64,000 nt of DNA from Gautieria morchelliformis (lineage: Eukaryota > Basidiomycota > Agaricomycetes > Gomphales > Gomphaceae). Positions 31,672-42,447 of the stretch are shown here, piece after piece. The stretch covers positions 620,001-684,000 of the forward strand of contig WHVA01000002.1 of the NCBI GenBank assembly GCA_015179125.1, in the 5' to 3' direction. Numbering within the stretch: position 1 is the first letter of the stretch; each line of letters begins with the position of its first letter. The notes under the pieces are model-generated. The model worked only from the letters and a program-made list of their open reading frames with translations, made no database searches and had not been told where the DNA came from. The translations under genes were made by a program, and so were the position numbers.

Positions 31672-33102
31672 TCACGTAGCCTTCCCTTTAGCCTTTGGGT
31701 TGTTGTCTATTTTCACCACTACGCGCAACACCTTGCTTCTGAATGTATTGAGCGGGATTGGCGCGTTGGGTGTGGCACTAATCACGCCGTTGATACCCAC
31801 GTCCCCTGGCTCATTCTGCTTGGTCACAAAGTCCGCAGGCTTCTGTGCTTTTGAGGTCACGGCAAAGTCTTGTGCTGCTGCAAGAGTAGCAGCACGGGTA
31901 CCAGCCGGAAGCACGTATAAAACCGGCACGCGGCCTTGCAACCTGCTGCGTGTCACCTTAGAGACGTCCATGGAGATCCATTTGTAAGCTTGATCGTCAA
32001 AATTCTGTGAACCGAAGCGAATTACCATCAGCTTCTGAGTCGGGGGACAGAGTATTTCATTTCATTTACTTTATTATCCTTGCGCGGTTCAAGTTGCAAA
32101 AAGTCGGTCCCTACAGGGGGCTTTTCCCATCTAAACCAATATTCTTCACCCGCACGTTTTTCGAGCTCCAACAAGTCACGAGATGACAAGTCGACCGCAT
32201 CCGCACCGGTGTAAAGCGGGCAACTTGAAGAAGCATTAGACGATGCAGTTGCCGTGGCTGATGCTGGTGAGGAAGTAGTGGGCGATACTGGCAAGGAAGC
32301 GTTGTGCGAGGGGCGTGAGGTGGTGGATGATCCCAGTGAGGAGCTGGAAGCCAACGCATGCGAGGCGCTGGAAGCCAACGCATGCGAGGAGCTGGAAGCC
32401 AACGCATGCGAGGAGCTGGAAGCCAACGTATGGGAGGAACTGGAAGACAACGCATGCGAGGAACTGGAAGACAACGCATGTGAGGAGCTGGGAGGCAACG
32501 TATGTGAGGAGCTGGAAGACAACACATGCGAGGAGCTGGAAGGAAACGCATGCGAGGAACTGGAAGACAACACATGCGAGGAGCTGGAAGGAAACGCATG
32601 CGAGGAACTGGAAGACAACACATGCGAGGAGCTGGAAGGCAACACATGCGAGGAGCTGGAAGGCAACACATGCGAGGAGCTGGAAGACAACACATGCGAG
32701 GAGCTGGAAGGCAACGCATGCGAGGAGCTCGTTGAAGTCGTTCGTCCTTTGGAGGTAGTCTAAGTAGAGCATGGTATGTCAGATAACCAGTTCCTTCCGA
32801 CGTGGGAAAAATAAAGACTTCCTATAGTAGCACTTCTCGTCGTTACACCCCCACCACGAGATATCCCTCCTCCACCCAAATGGGTGGACGTATGTGTCCC
32901 CTTTGTTGGAGGCTTTGCCGGTGCTACACGGCGGGCAGCAACGAGGTGGTTTGGGGCATTATGCTGGACGAACGGAAAGCCGTGATTTTCTTGAAAATTT
33001 ATGTGAGAGAATATTACTTGCCTCATGAATCGGCAAGGGAATTGCCTGCGAAAATAGGATAGTCGAAAAGGCAAGGTAGAGGACAGTGAGGTGGATACGC
33101 AT
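31672..33102 (-). CDS. secreted serine-rich octapeptide-repeat protein (gene model incomplete)
   Basis: The first exon from ATG 33102 encodes a signal peptide (MRIHLTVLYLAFSTILFSQA). An RVAPAKPPTKGTHTSTHLGG segment follows, then about 16 copies of an 8-residue unit SSSSHVLP/SSSSHALA (about 32340-32735). Next come a Ser/Thr/Pro stretch and a C-terminal region (GEEYWFRWEKPPVGTDFLQL, then MVIRFGSQNFDDQAYKWIS, GRVPVLYVLPAGTRAA) ending at 31672. Splice junctions between exon 1, the Gly-rich segment and the repeats are unresolved: the obvious GT-AG choices change frame. A 35-nt intron at about 32016-32050 would link the last two parts. The C-terminal domain is not recognised. Likely a cell-wall or surface protein (inference). 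Confidence 0.6.
32340..32735. repeat. 24-bp tandem repeat within the serine-rich gene
   Basis: Unit GAGGAGCTGGAAGACAACACATGC on the + strand, about 16 copies. A length divisible by three keeps several reading frames on both strands free of stops. Confidence 0.92.
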
Positions 33103-33400
33103 CGCGGCCACAGGTGATTATTCACAGAGGTTCGTAGTATGTCTTGGTTTAGTAGAGGAAGAACAGCTGATTATGGGCGAATCTAGTGTATAGTGATATA
33201 TTGTGGTCTGAATGAGCGAGGTGGACGAGCCAGCGTGAGGAACCATATGGCATGCTCTCGACGCTTTATACTAGGGCGAGCGGGAGGGCGCGATGACCCA
33301 AGTGCATGCTGTGTTGCATATCAGTAACAGGGTATGAAAATATCCAGGGACGACTCCAGACTCTAGTTACATATTGGCAACTCGGAGGCCTTATTCGAAC
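32968..33400. repeat. segmental duplication copy 2, part c
   Basis: 32968-33125 resembles 26766-26900. 33125-33400 resembles 29020-29330. Confidence 0.8.
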
Positions 33401-34030
33401 TTGAAGCTGTTATTCGGAATTAGACTTACAGCCTGTTCCTCGTGAGACACCAAAAGAAACACGGCTTGCTGTCTTAAACAAGACACAGGATACTAACTGT
33501 GAGTAAATGAGGCAAAATCATAGAATCAGAATCAGAATCAAAACTTGAAGCTTGAAAGCTTGATGTCGGGGGCCGAGGCTTCTTTCATTCGGAGTTCAAA
33601 ATCACATCAGTTTCAGATTCGGAACATCATCCTTCCTTTGCTGGAACCTCGTCGCCGACTACTACCTACTACTTCACTACTTATGCCATAATCGACTATT
33701 GATGCATGATGGGTGGGCGAAATCTAAATGCATCAGTACTGGTGCATAGTAGGAGTCCTATGCCTTCTTCTACCAATTGAATGCAGAGGCCATCGCAGCT
33801 GTATGCCCAGGAATCTTCTTGGGCCAGTTATATAACATGGTAGTACAACCCCCACTCCACCGTCGATGGCAAGGACACGCCCGTCAGCGTTGCCTCGCGC
33901 TAGCGATCCATGCATCAAATCATCCACACAAAGAGGACCAGGAGGCGCTCATTTTATATCTACTCGATCAACAGTTTTTGTATCATCAACACAGATGGTT
34001 ACCGCCCCTCCCTCTCTCTCGCCGCATATC
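33401..34030. other. no gene seen
   Basis: AGAATC and CTTGAA short repeats near 33520-33560; otherwise unremarkable. Confidence 0.4.
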
Positions 34031-34380
34031 TCACAGCGACACATATCCGTACACCTCGGGGCCTCTGGGGAATATCCATGGCACGCCACCCACAGCATAT
34101 CCATCAAATCCTTCAAAGGTGAGCCGTTGAGCCCTATCAATATAACGAAACATGAACTTGACCCATTCCATTTTGTGGAGCTGCACGCCATCAGCACAGC
34201 ACTCATAGACATCCAGAAACTCAGTGATCTCATCCTCATCACCGCTGAAGGTCTTTGGGGCTTTCTTCAATCGGGGGGCCAGCATAGCCGCTTTTCCCGT
34301 GGGCTGGGCGATGGCAGGGAGAGGAGCTGGCAAAGGTGTTGCTGAGGGTTGGAAGAAATTGGGTGGGGAATTTTGATATA
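34031..34380 (-). pseudogene. Ty3-type gag fragment
   Basis: The minus strand encodes APRLKKAPKTFSGDEDEITE followed by FLDVYECCADG, EWVKFMFRYIDR and a GF motif, the start of the capsid-like gag domain of fungal Ty3 elements, preceded by a Pro/Ala-rich leader. The gag homology ends after about 80 residues at unrelated sequence. No protease or RT. Confidence 0.6.
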
Positions 34381-34481
34381 TCAAAATGCATTGATTCTCA
34401 TTACATGTACTATGCGACAGGTTCCTTAGAAGCTGGTCCAGAGCTGTACAGACATTATGGCGATGGTAGGAATGGGAGAGG

Positions 34482-34716
34482 GTGTCTTGGTGCCAGTCGT
34501 CGGTGAAGAAGGAAGTTTGTGAACGCATTGAGCATGATCGCAAGTATGGAGTGACAGATGATGTCGTGCAGGCGTTCGTGGAAGATACTTGGCGGAAGGA
34601 CAAAAAGAAATGGGCAAGTCGTTGTTTCCGGATGCAGCATGGTTTCTCTAGTGACCATGTCACTGGCATGCAACTTGGAGACATTAGTAAAAGGGATTTA
34701 TCCACTATTTCCGCTG

Positions 34717-34720
<4 letters not shown>
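34482..34720 (+). CDS. unrecognised coding fragment
   Basis: The frame reads KKEVCERIEHDRKYGVTDDV and KKKWASRCFRMQHGFSSDHV followed by TGMQLGDISK. It has the composition of a real protein, but no start or domain could be assigned. It is cut off by a 32-base T-rich run (34717-34748). Confidence 0.35.
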
Positions 34721-34747
<27 letters not shown>

Positions 34748-34749
34748 TG

Positions 34750-36119
34750 ACTTGTATGTAAATTATCTGCTCGTCTGTAGTCCGGAGAGGCTATTCAACA
34801 ACCTTGGGACTTTGATCAGCGCTTCAGCCATGATGGATACTGGCGCATAAGTAGCTAGCCAGGCTACGGCTACGGGAAGCGCTGGATCGTTCGCCTGAGA
34901 CGCTGCCTGATGTTCGAGCGCCCTCACCTCAACTTGGAGCCGTTCTTCCGCGGAGGGATATCTCACGATATATAACCCGCTGAAATAGCACCCGAATGTC
35001 CTTAGAACGCAGGGGTTTTCAATCGAACTACCGACCAAGTTCCTGATTCACACACGACCTCACATCGAGGAGCCGGAAGTGCCATTCTCACACGATGAGA
35101 TCGCAAGCAAATCACGAGCCCATATTCAACTCAACGCTGAATCGTCCTTGATACGTTCCTTTCCGTTCATCTCACTCTGGACACCTGAGGTAAAGAACAC
35201 ATATTCTGAGCATAATATGTTTGGGGTATAGTTTCTTATGATGAAGGACCAAATCATCGGGCCTTGGGTATCCAGCCCAGCCGCGGGTACAGCATCTAGT
35301 CACTGTAAAGGGAGGCTCAGCGACTCATTGGCTCGTTAGCGTTACCTTGTCGACAACTGAAATCAGTAGCACGCCTATGTCCTTTATGGCAGTCGGAGTG
35401 CACAAAGAGTAATTTGTGAAAATTCACTGCTGGCGAGAACACAAACCACCACCTAAAACTCCAAATTGTAGTTAGCACATGTACTAGGCTGGTCCACAAC
35501 GCCTCAGCAATCATTATACTTGGATTCAAAGAGCTATGTAAATACCATATGGTGCTTGGAGGCTGAGGCCGGGGTCTTTACCGTAATTCGATCCTTACAC
35601 CCCTTCTCTCAAACCATTTGTGTTTCGACCGGGAGAAGAAAATTTTCAGCACTAGACGGTACTCACAGTCTATGGACGGGGAGTGAGGGCATGCGGGATG
35701 TCCTGATCAAGGGAAGGAGGGGAGGGAAGCCGAAAAGAAACCGGGCCTACATCAAATTATATGACTGTAGCGTTTAAGAAGGCGATTGCATACGGCGGAT
35801 GGATCAACGGAATGATGTGCGTTGTCAGCACATCCATGATCCCAGAGGCTCGCAGTCCAGTGAGGGTGCTTTTTAGCCAGTCGCGTACTTCTGGAAATAA
35901 TGGTTCGGAGGAAGAGGGCGTTAGCATTATGTAATATCATCATGTCTAAGTTAGTAAGTCGCCTGGGTGTGAAAATCCCAACTCCTGCTGCTCCCAGTCC
36001 GACCTCTGCCTTCGTCTTGGGCCTGCTCCATTGAAGCCTTCCCAGGACGAGCCTCGTTCAGCTAGTAGTGCCCATCCGTTCCCTTTCCAAACTGTTGCTG
36101 GCTCATTCAGTGTACACTG
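34750..36119. other. no gene supported
   Basis: Short ORFs only. A minus-strand frame at 34763-35038 (RYPSAEERLQVEVRALEHQA) could be an exon remnant. The last few hundred bases should contain the Kar5-like promoter. Confidence 0.4.
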
Positions 36120-38646
36120 ATGCATTCGCAATCTTCTCTGTCTTTTGCTTTTGCTGCACTCCTTCAAGTTCTTCCATCATCGGCCTCTATCGCTCGCTCG
36201 TGGCCTTGGAGCGCCTCATCTCTGCCCCTCTCCGATTCCCTCTCTACGCAAATATCAAACTCTCAAGGTAGCCCCCTGGCCGTCCCTTCGTTAAAAAGGG
36301 ATGATCCCTAGCTCTATCTCCATCTCGACAGATATACTATCCTCCGCCGAGATCAGTACTTTGTTTCTGAACATACGTGCGCTTCATTCTTCCTGTTGCC
36401 GGATATTCGATAGGCATGAATCAAGGCACTGTGTCAATAGAAACTCTCGACGCATATTCTCAAAGGCCAGACTGTTTTCGAAATGCTGTATTGTCGATCC
36501 GTGGCCGCTGTGGAGAGGCTGAGATGACAGGGCCTGAGAGGGTTGGAGGTAACTATTTTTATAATATTGCAGCACTGAGAGTTCGAGATATATCTTTTTT
36601 AAATCGTCGAAGCCGCGATATCCATGACGCTGTGCGAGCTGGCAACTGCTAAACACCACATGCCGCCTCTCGAGTGCTTTCCCTTCGCTTCTACACTGCA
36701 AGCCCAGGACAAGGAGGAGATTGACGAGGAAGCACAGGCTAGCTGTGTCGGGTATGTTGTGAAGCAATTGGTTCACTGTCCTTGGTGGATCAATGTTTCC
36801 TGGTAGGGCCTTGTCACGGAGTGCGCAATTCTGGTCTAGCTATTCCGGATACTTGAGGGAAGTCCGTGAGTCGCTTACCAAACGTCGCCTTGTTTTAGTT
36901 CATACGGACTAAATATTCTGGTGGCATAAGCGCAACTCTGCTTCGCGTACCGCCGGTGGCACGACATTGGTAGTAGCTCCAGCTTCACCATTATTTCAGG
37001 CTCACATCAATGATCTAATTTGATTAGATACTTCCAAGTCGATATATATGAATGGGACGTTGGAGAAATTAGCCCTTATTCGTCTTTTGAAGCAGCGTGA
37101 GATGCGAATGGCGACACTTGTGGAGGAATGGGGGGAGAGTATCTTGGTTTGTTTTTATTTGGGTATCATAGGGCGGTATCCAACTTCGGTGCACTGATGT
37201 GATGCATACAGGACTTCCGTACTTATTCTGGCAACCTCCGTGCTAAGCTAACCGAGTCGGAAGAGTACTTTCGTGATATTATAGTCAGTATGGACTCCAC
37301 TGCTCTAAAAGTGAGTGCCCCCCACACACAATCTCAAATATTACGATGCTAAAATTAGTATCCTTAAGTTTGAAAAAAAACTAGGGGAATACTTCATCTC
37401 AGCCCAGAAGGAGCATACTACACAGCTTGAACGGCAGACGTCTAATGTACGTGATCATTGGGTCGTATTGCAGAGTGACAGGCTGACACGACATACAGTT
37501 TCAGTCACGCCTACGAGAGACGGTGGAAGCTGTACCACATTGCTCTTTTGAATCCATCTCTTGGCTGATGCTTCACGAAAGCACACAGGATCTCTGCTGC
37601 AAGTCGTGTCCTCGGTAGACGCCTCGCTTTCTTCTCGAATTGAAAAAGCGCATGACTTGGCCGTGGGACGAATCAGTCACCTGTTTTTATCCTTAGTAGG
37701 TGCTTTATGTAACTGCAGAGGGGAGATTTTTCATGCAGACACAGTCCCGACTAAACGAGCAGTGGGAACGCATTAGCCAAGAAATGACAGTTCTCAGTAG
37801 AGTGTGTATAGTACCTACCCTGTCGTGATACGTTTCTCTCTGGCTGACTGTCTGCTCCAGAATGCTTTCGGCATCGCAGAAATCACCAATCGCACGGGTG
37901 CTCAGCTAGAATTGAATTTTGGGGCCATCTTCTCCCAGCAGGTAGCAAGGCTATCCCCATGTCCAAGATTCGGCCGTCACTGACACGCTGCAAAAGCATC
38001 TTCACGCAGAAGCCTCTGCTGCCATTCGAAATCTTACGCACTCTGTCAACCTTTTATCTTCAATCACTCACACCGAGATGGGACACCTCAACGAAACTGC
38101 TCGTGAACTTCAGGCTCAACTTTCGACACCCTTTTATCTTCCAATGGGTTGGCTGAAAAGTTGTGCTAAGATTCTAATGGGAGGTGGGTCATTAATATTC
38201 CTTTAAATCACACTCAATAGTACTTCAGTGAATCCAGCATACCTCGATCACGTATCTGGCCTACCTGTCCTGCATTTTGCCGTCCGACTCCTTTCTGTGT
38301 CATGGTCCCTCTTGCAGCTATTTTGTTCGCTCTTCATGGTACGTTTTCTCGTTCCGACGTCTTCCGCGACAGCTGCCACGACCAATCTATTAGAGTCTCT
38401 TCCTCGCTCGCGTTTCGTTGACTAAGAGGCGAAGCCAGCGTGAACGGTAGGTTTCTCGGCGAAGTCGTCACCAGTAATGACATTTCGTGTCCACACCACA
38501 GTCCGCAAGCAGAGCCTCGCACCCAGGATATCAATCGTCCCACATCCCACACAGCAAGGTATCCCCACCTACCACCACGTCACCTCCGTGTGTCCCGAAT
38601 ACCGGCTCGCCTATACATGCCAGCTCCAGCCTCCTTCGCAGGATGA
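36120..38646 (+). CDS. KAR5: nuclear fusion protein, Kar5/Tht1 family
   Basis: Model of 17 exons, 532 codons: 36120-36267, 36332-36376, 36414-36548, 36613-36751, 36807-36865, 36931-36969, 37028-37146, 37212-37310, 37369-37446, 37499-37531, 37582-37675, 37719-37801, 37861-37897, 37968-38183, 38229-38338, 38427-38446, 38502-38646. Features: signal peptide; a cysteine-rich domain (RPDCFRNA, IRGRCGEA, ISMTLCELATA, PPLECFPF, ASCVG, ALSRSAQFWSSYSGYLREV, QLCFAYRRWHDI); coiled-coil (ESEEYFRDII, EKKLGEYFISAQKEH, LNEQWERISQEM); membrane segment (LPVLHFAVRLLSVSWSLLQL); basic tail ending VSRIPARLYMPAPASFAG. The family acts in the ER/nuclear envelope during nuclear fusion after mating. All phases agree, but exons 11-14 rest on frame and splice signals only. 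One 37-nt intron is unusually short. Confidence 0.75.
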
Positions 38647-38814
38647 TATTGCATAGGTCGCAGCAGTTTTCCCTCATACCATCCGATGTATCAATCGCGA
38701 CTGGACGGAAATTAGCTGAACAGCCTGCATTTCTTCATGCTCGTCCTTTCCTCTCCCTAGAGTCCAATTAGTAACAAATGGCAATAAAATATATCCAATG
38801 TATCTGAGTCAGTG

Positions 38815-39413
38815 TCACTGTGCTCGCCGCCAGCTGCCTACTATACGTGAACGTATAGGTTCCACAAACCCTCGGGAAAATGACGGGGCCAGATACATTG
38901 ACACTCCAATCCTCACAGGAATTAATGCCTTGTTATAGATTCATGTAGCATAGGTGGTAGGTCCCAGCACCATGAACAACGCACCTTCGTTGCACCGTAT
39001 GCCAATACAGCATTGGCGACATCTCCTGCGAGATGGTGAGAACCAACAGGGTCGTGAGAGGCCTCCCCGACATCGCTGCCCTTCGGGACCTTGGGAAATC
39101 CAAATATGCCATAGCGCTTCCCCACTCTCGCGGCCCAGCGCTCGCCCTCGTCAATCCATTGAGACCCTTTCTCTCGAACCCATTGATTGTTCTCTCTCTC
39201 CTCAGTTATTTCTTTGCGTACGAACATCACGGCCTGTTCGCCAATGCCAAACGACCTCGCGATGAAAAATATTGATATGAGAGGAACTACAGCCGTGACC
39301 TCATGTAAGATTGCGAACGAAGCAACCAGGGAGGGTAAAGGTGTCTTCGTTCGACTCGATATGATCTCTAAGGCTGCCTTGTAGGGGGCAAACTTGGATG
39401 GTGGTCGCGACAT
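38815..39413 (-). CDS. FLILHELTA-domain mitochondrial protein (Mrx11-like)
   Basis: Exons 38985-39413 and 38815-38928, one 56-nt intron, 180 codons. Near residue 35 it carries SFAILHEVTAVVPLISIFFI, the signature for which the family is named. Around it are an amphipathic basic N-terminus (MSRPPSKFAPYKAALEI), a charged central helix, RYGIFG, and a C-terminal segment ALIPVRIGVSMYLAPSFSRG. The yeast member Mrx11 is associated with mitochondrial expressosome complexes; biochemical activity is unknown. I chose Met 39413 over the upstream in-frame Met 39467 because the family begins just before the basic segment. It is convergent with the Kar5 gene. Confidence 0.85.
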
Positions 39414-39919
39414 TTGATTATTGACTTCAGAATCTAAGCGCCCGGATCTACACAAGCTTGGTCTCACACTTCATGGGAATGGCCTGAAATATCCAAATTG
39501 CGTTGAAATAGACAACATCTCCATGCTAGGTAGATACAATTGTTTCTGATGATGGATGCTATTGACTAAGTAGATCGAAGAACGCTAACCACTTTCATGA
39601 ATCTTTCTAAAATCGGCAACCAAGAGCTGCTCAGCCATCTCATCGTGAACTGATGCGTGGCCCCAGATACTTCGCGTAGTACACTCACCAACCAACAAGG
39701 TGTCATTTGCTACGAAGATTTGTAAAAGCACACCTGGTGGCAAATTTTCTTTTTTGACGGGGCCTTAGGCTGATGAATTGGCCGGACACATGAAATATGT
39801 GCACATGCAATCTAGTCTTGAAGCTGGAGGAAAACAACATGCTTAAATATTGAGCGTTCCTGTCTTGAACATTACAAGGATCCATACAATTGGTCTAATG
39901 ACACCTGTCGATCTGGGAA
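39414..39919. other. intergenic, no gene seen
   Basis: Lies between the FLILHELTA gene start and the ARPC5 stop, both on the minus strand; likely promoter of the former. Confidence 0.5.
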
Positions 39920-40553
39920 TTAGACAGCTCTCCGGTCAGTCATCACCCGCACTATACAGCCAGTCCCTGCGACTTCGGTTAACTATAAAAAAAGGATATG
40001 TCGGACCACAAGCAAGTTTCATTTATAAAGCATTGACCTTTTCATGCCACGTTAGCAATACGCTTCCTGAGACATCTCCCCATCCAGACATAGCCATGCC
40101 TTTGTATATGTACTTCATGAGCGTATCTTGCGCGTCTGATGAGAGCGCCTTGACAATGGATGGGATGTCGCTCCCTTTGGTGGAGTTAAGGACGAGGAAC
40201 AGAGTTTGAAGTGTTATTGTCTACATGTCAGGGTTTGGACATTATCATGGGTTAAGCACATGGTGAGATATACCTTGGCATCTTCTACGTTTGGTCCGTA
40301 TGGCGCATCTTCCAAAACCGCATTTAGTGCACCCGCAATGTCGCCCCTTGGAATGGCATCAGCCAGTTACCTCCGTAGGGCTCGAAAGGCATACGCACCT
40401 GGACAATGAAGACCTAACAGCACTCTGCTTTTGTTTGGCGTCGTTCAAGACTGTACCAGGATCTCGTGGGTCTGGTTCATAAAGCTCAGATTCCAGGAGT
40501 GTGTCCTCATCGTAGGCATCGATGTCTATCTTCCTGAACGCGGTGTCTGCCAT
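39920..40553 (-). CDS. ARC15: Arp2/3 complex subunit 5 (p16-Arc)
   Basis: Exons 40399-40553, 40274-40346, 40038-40220, 39920-39982; three GT-AG introns; 157 codons, the usual size. The N-terminus MADTAFRKIDIDAYDEDTLL with ESELYEPDPRDPGTV is characteristic, followed by DAKQKQSAVRSSLSRGDIAG, ALNAVLEDAPYGPN, TLQTLFLVLNSTKGSDI, DTLMKYIYKGMA, SVLLTWHEKLTEVAGTGC (from the corresponding exons) and a final VRVMTDRRAV. It is a structural subunit of the seven-protein actin-branching complex at cortical patches. All parts are present. Confidence 0.95.
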
Positions 40554-41106
40554 GCTAAGTGGTTGGCGGTATTTAGGCGCATGGGCGCCAATGTGCCGGT
40601 CGTGCTTCAACACTGGCTCCAGGCTGTGCGGGCAATTGGTCAACTGTACTATATGCCTGGTCACTACGAAGAACAATATTATGTAAATCTCCTGGTCAAC
40701 GAGGAATCCTATGAAAATGGTTGAATCTGTCGTAACTCAGACAATTGCCAAGCTCCAACGCGTTCTCAAGATAGGATAAACCAAGGCATTGCATACATAC
40801 CTCGACCGTCTTGCTGAGAGCGTCTATGCATAGATCATCAGCATGCTGTTACTCACCCTGTGCAGAATGCCCCTGCCGCCATACTTCGCTATGTATAAGC
40901 CCGAGATTTTACTTGAAACAAGATATTACTCTAATGACAGAATGACCTTTGTGAAACTCCTTGATGGGCAGATTTTTCTATCACCGGAATACAGTATCGC
41001 ACAGGCGTGGTTGTCCGAGTTGAACTAGAGGGTCACAACGTAAGTGACGAACATTCTTTCACAGAAACATTGTGGGTATGAACTCAGGCCAAGCTTGAGA
41101 AGTCCG
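40554..41106. other. intergenic, no gene seen
   Basis: Between ARPC5 start and Opi3 stop on the same strand; probable ARPC5 promoter. A 61-codon + strand ORF at 40843 is not recognised. Confidence 0.45.
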
Positions 41107-41940
41107 TTACAGCTCCTTTTTTGCAGATGCCATACGGTTACCTCGCGATGCATATATCATTTCCGTGAACGGTCTATGACATGACGTATGAGAAAGGATA
41201 ATGGGGCTAGTTCAACCAAATGGAACCCACCCTTCGTATCGAAGCGCAAAGCTATACACAATATAGACATATGCTGTTATTAGGAGTCCCGCGGGTTTTT
41301 CATACCTGCAGAAAGCCACAGTTATTATAGTGGTGAATGAAAGCGAATGATACAATCGACCACCTACCACAAGGCTCCAGCCGCAAAGCAGAGAGTGCTA
41401 CCAACATACATGGGATTCTCGACGACGTTAAAAGGGAATCCCTCGACCCGATCATCTAGCAAAATTCCAAAATAGTCTCCTAGAAATGTCCCTGTTATTC
41501 CGAGCGCCCATGTAGAACTGATCACCAAGGTTTGGCCTATGGAGAAAAGAAGCACAGGCACAAGAGTGGAGTATAGGGGAGGAAGCAGCGGGTAGTTAGG
41601 CTGATCTTTAAGAGCCCGCGTGTACCTGTATTGAATTTCAAATGCTGTTTTCTTTGACGCAACAGCTGCACAAACAGTGTGTCCCTAAAAACTCCCAAGC
41701 TAAAGATCGCCACGGCTAGTAAGTAGCATCCAAGACGCGCATTCCCTCTTAGGAGGCGTGTTATCGTCCTATTTCTATGTTCTTATGACACAGCTAGTCA
41801 GTCACCAGGTATGGAAGGCTTTACAGCTGTGCTTCACCGTTTTGAGCGACCATGTTCCACCAAATAGGATTGAACGATATAGAAGCCAATGCAATATGCA
41901 AGGAGGTCTGAGTGAGGTCCACGAAGTTTGACAGATCCAT
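41107..41940 (-). CDS. OPI3: phospholipid methyltransferase Opi3 (PEM2)
   Basis: Exons 41838-41940, 41676-41781, 41368-41625, 41231-41305, 41107-41173; four introns; 202 codons (yeast Opi3 is 206). Start MDLSNFVDLTQTSLHIALAS, then FNPIWWNMVA, GNARLGCYLLAVAIFSLG, RDTLYTRALKDQPNY, and the SAM-binding/PEMT core WALGITGTFLGDYFGIL, GFPFNV, NPMYVGSTL and GLLITAYVY. The end reads RYEGPFTEMIYASRG. The enzyme carries out the last methylations of phosphatidylethanolamine to phosphatidylcholine in the ER membrane. Four hydrophobic segments are visible. Intron 2 was placed so that RDTL joins YTRALKDQP, as in homologues. Confidence 0.93.
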
Positions 41941-42447
41941 AGTGGAAAACCGTGAAACGTTGAGCGCCTAATGTCTGACCCCTGGCTATGATCCCACGGG
42001 CGCGACAACTCCGCCGACTAGCTCCTATGTAGGCGTGTAAGTATCGAACTTTGGTGTACGGTACCCATGGCAACTCATGGCCTTAAGGGATTTTCCAGTG
42101 ACCAGCTGATTATCAGGATTTTCAGTCAATCATTTCACACGGTGTCAGTGATACATTTAGCCGGCCATCAAGCTTTGCTTTCCGCTTACACTGCTTTCCA
42201 CAGTGCCATGGATGAGGTTAGGGCTCATACAGACGAATACGTGACTAAAAGGCCAACCTCGCACTCTCATTACGACGTTCTTCGCCCAGGCCAGGCCAGT
42301 TCTTATACCGATATCCAATCGAGTTGGCGGTATCGCAAGACTTCAGACTCCCCAGGCGGGTAAAGAAGCGTAGGTAAGCCGCTGGGGTCTCTGGGAAACA
42401 GCGTGAAACTCCAATAAGGATATCTCGCCCTCGTCCTGCGATGCAGA
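41941..42447. promoter_or_regulatory. divergent intergenic region
   Basis: Between the Opi3 start (-) and the pseudokinase gene (+). No ORF recognised. Confidence 0.35.

Noticed and set aside
32254..32763. 169-codon + strand acidic repeat ORF
   Set aside because: It comes from the 24-bp repeat. The minus strand has the signal peptide and non-repeat coding parts.
34031..34705. 224-codon minus ORF taken as one protein
   Set aside because: Only the downstream part (34031-34380) is gag-like. The upstream part is antisense to a better + strand frame and is probably fortuitous.
37898..37967. Exon encoding QLELNFGAIFSQQ in the Kar5-like gene
   Set aside because: Including it leaves only a 26-nt intron with a phase mismatch. 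Treating 37898-37967 as an intron keeps frame with GT-AG sites, so it was left out, though it could be real.
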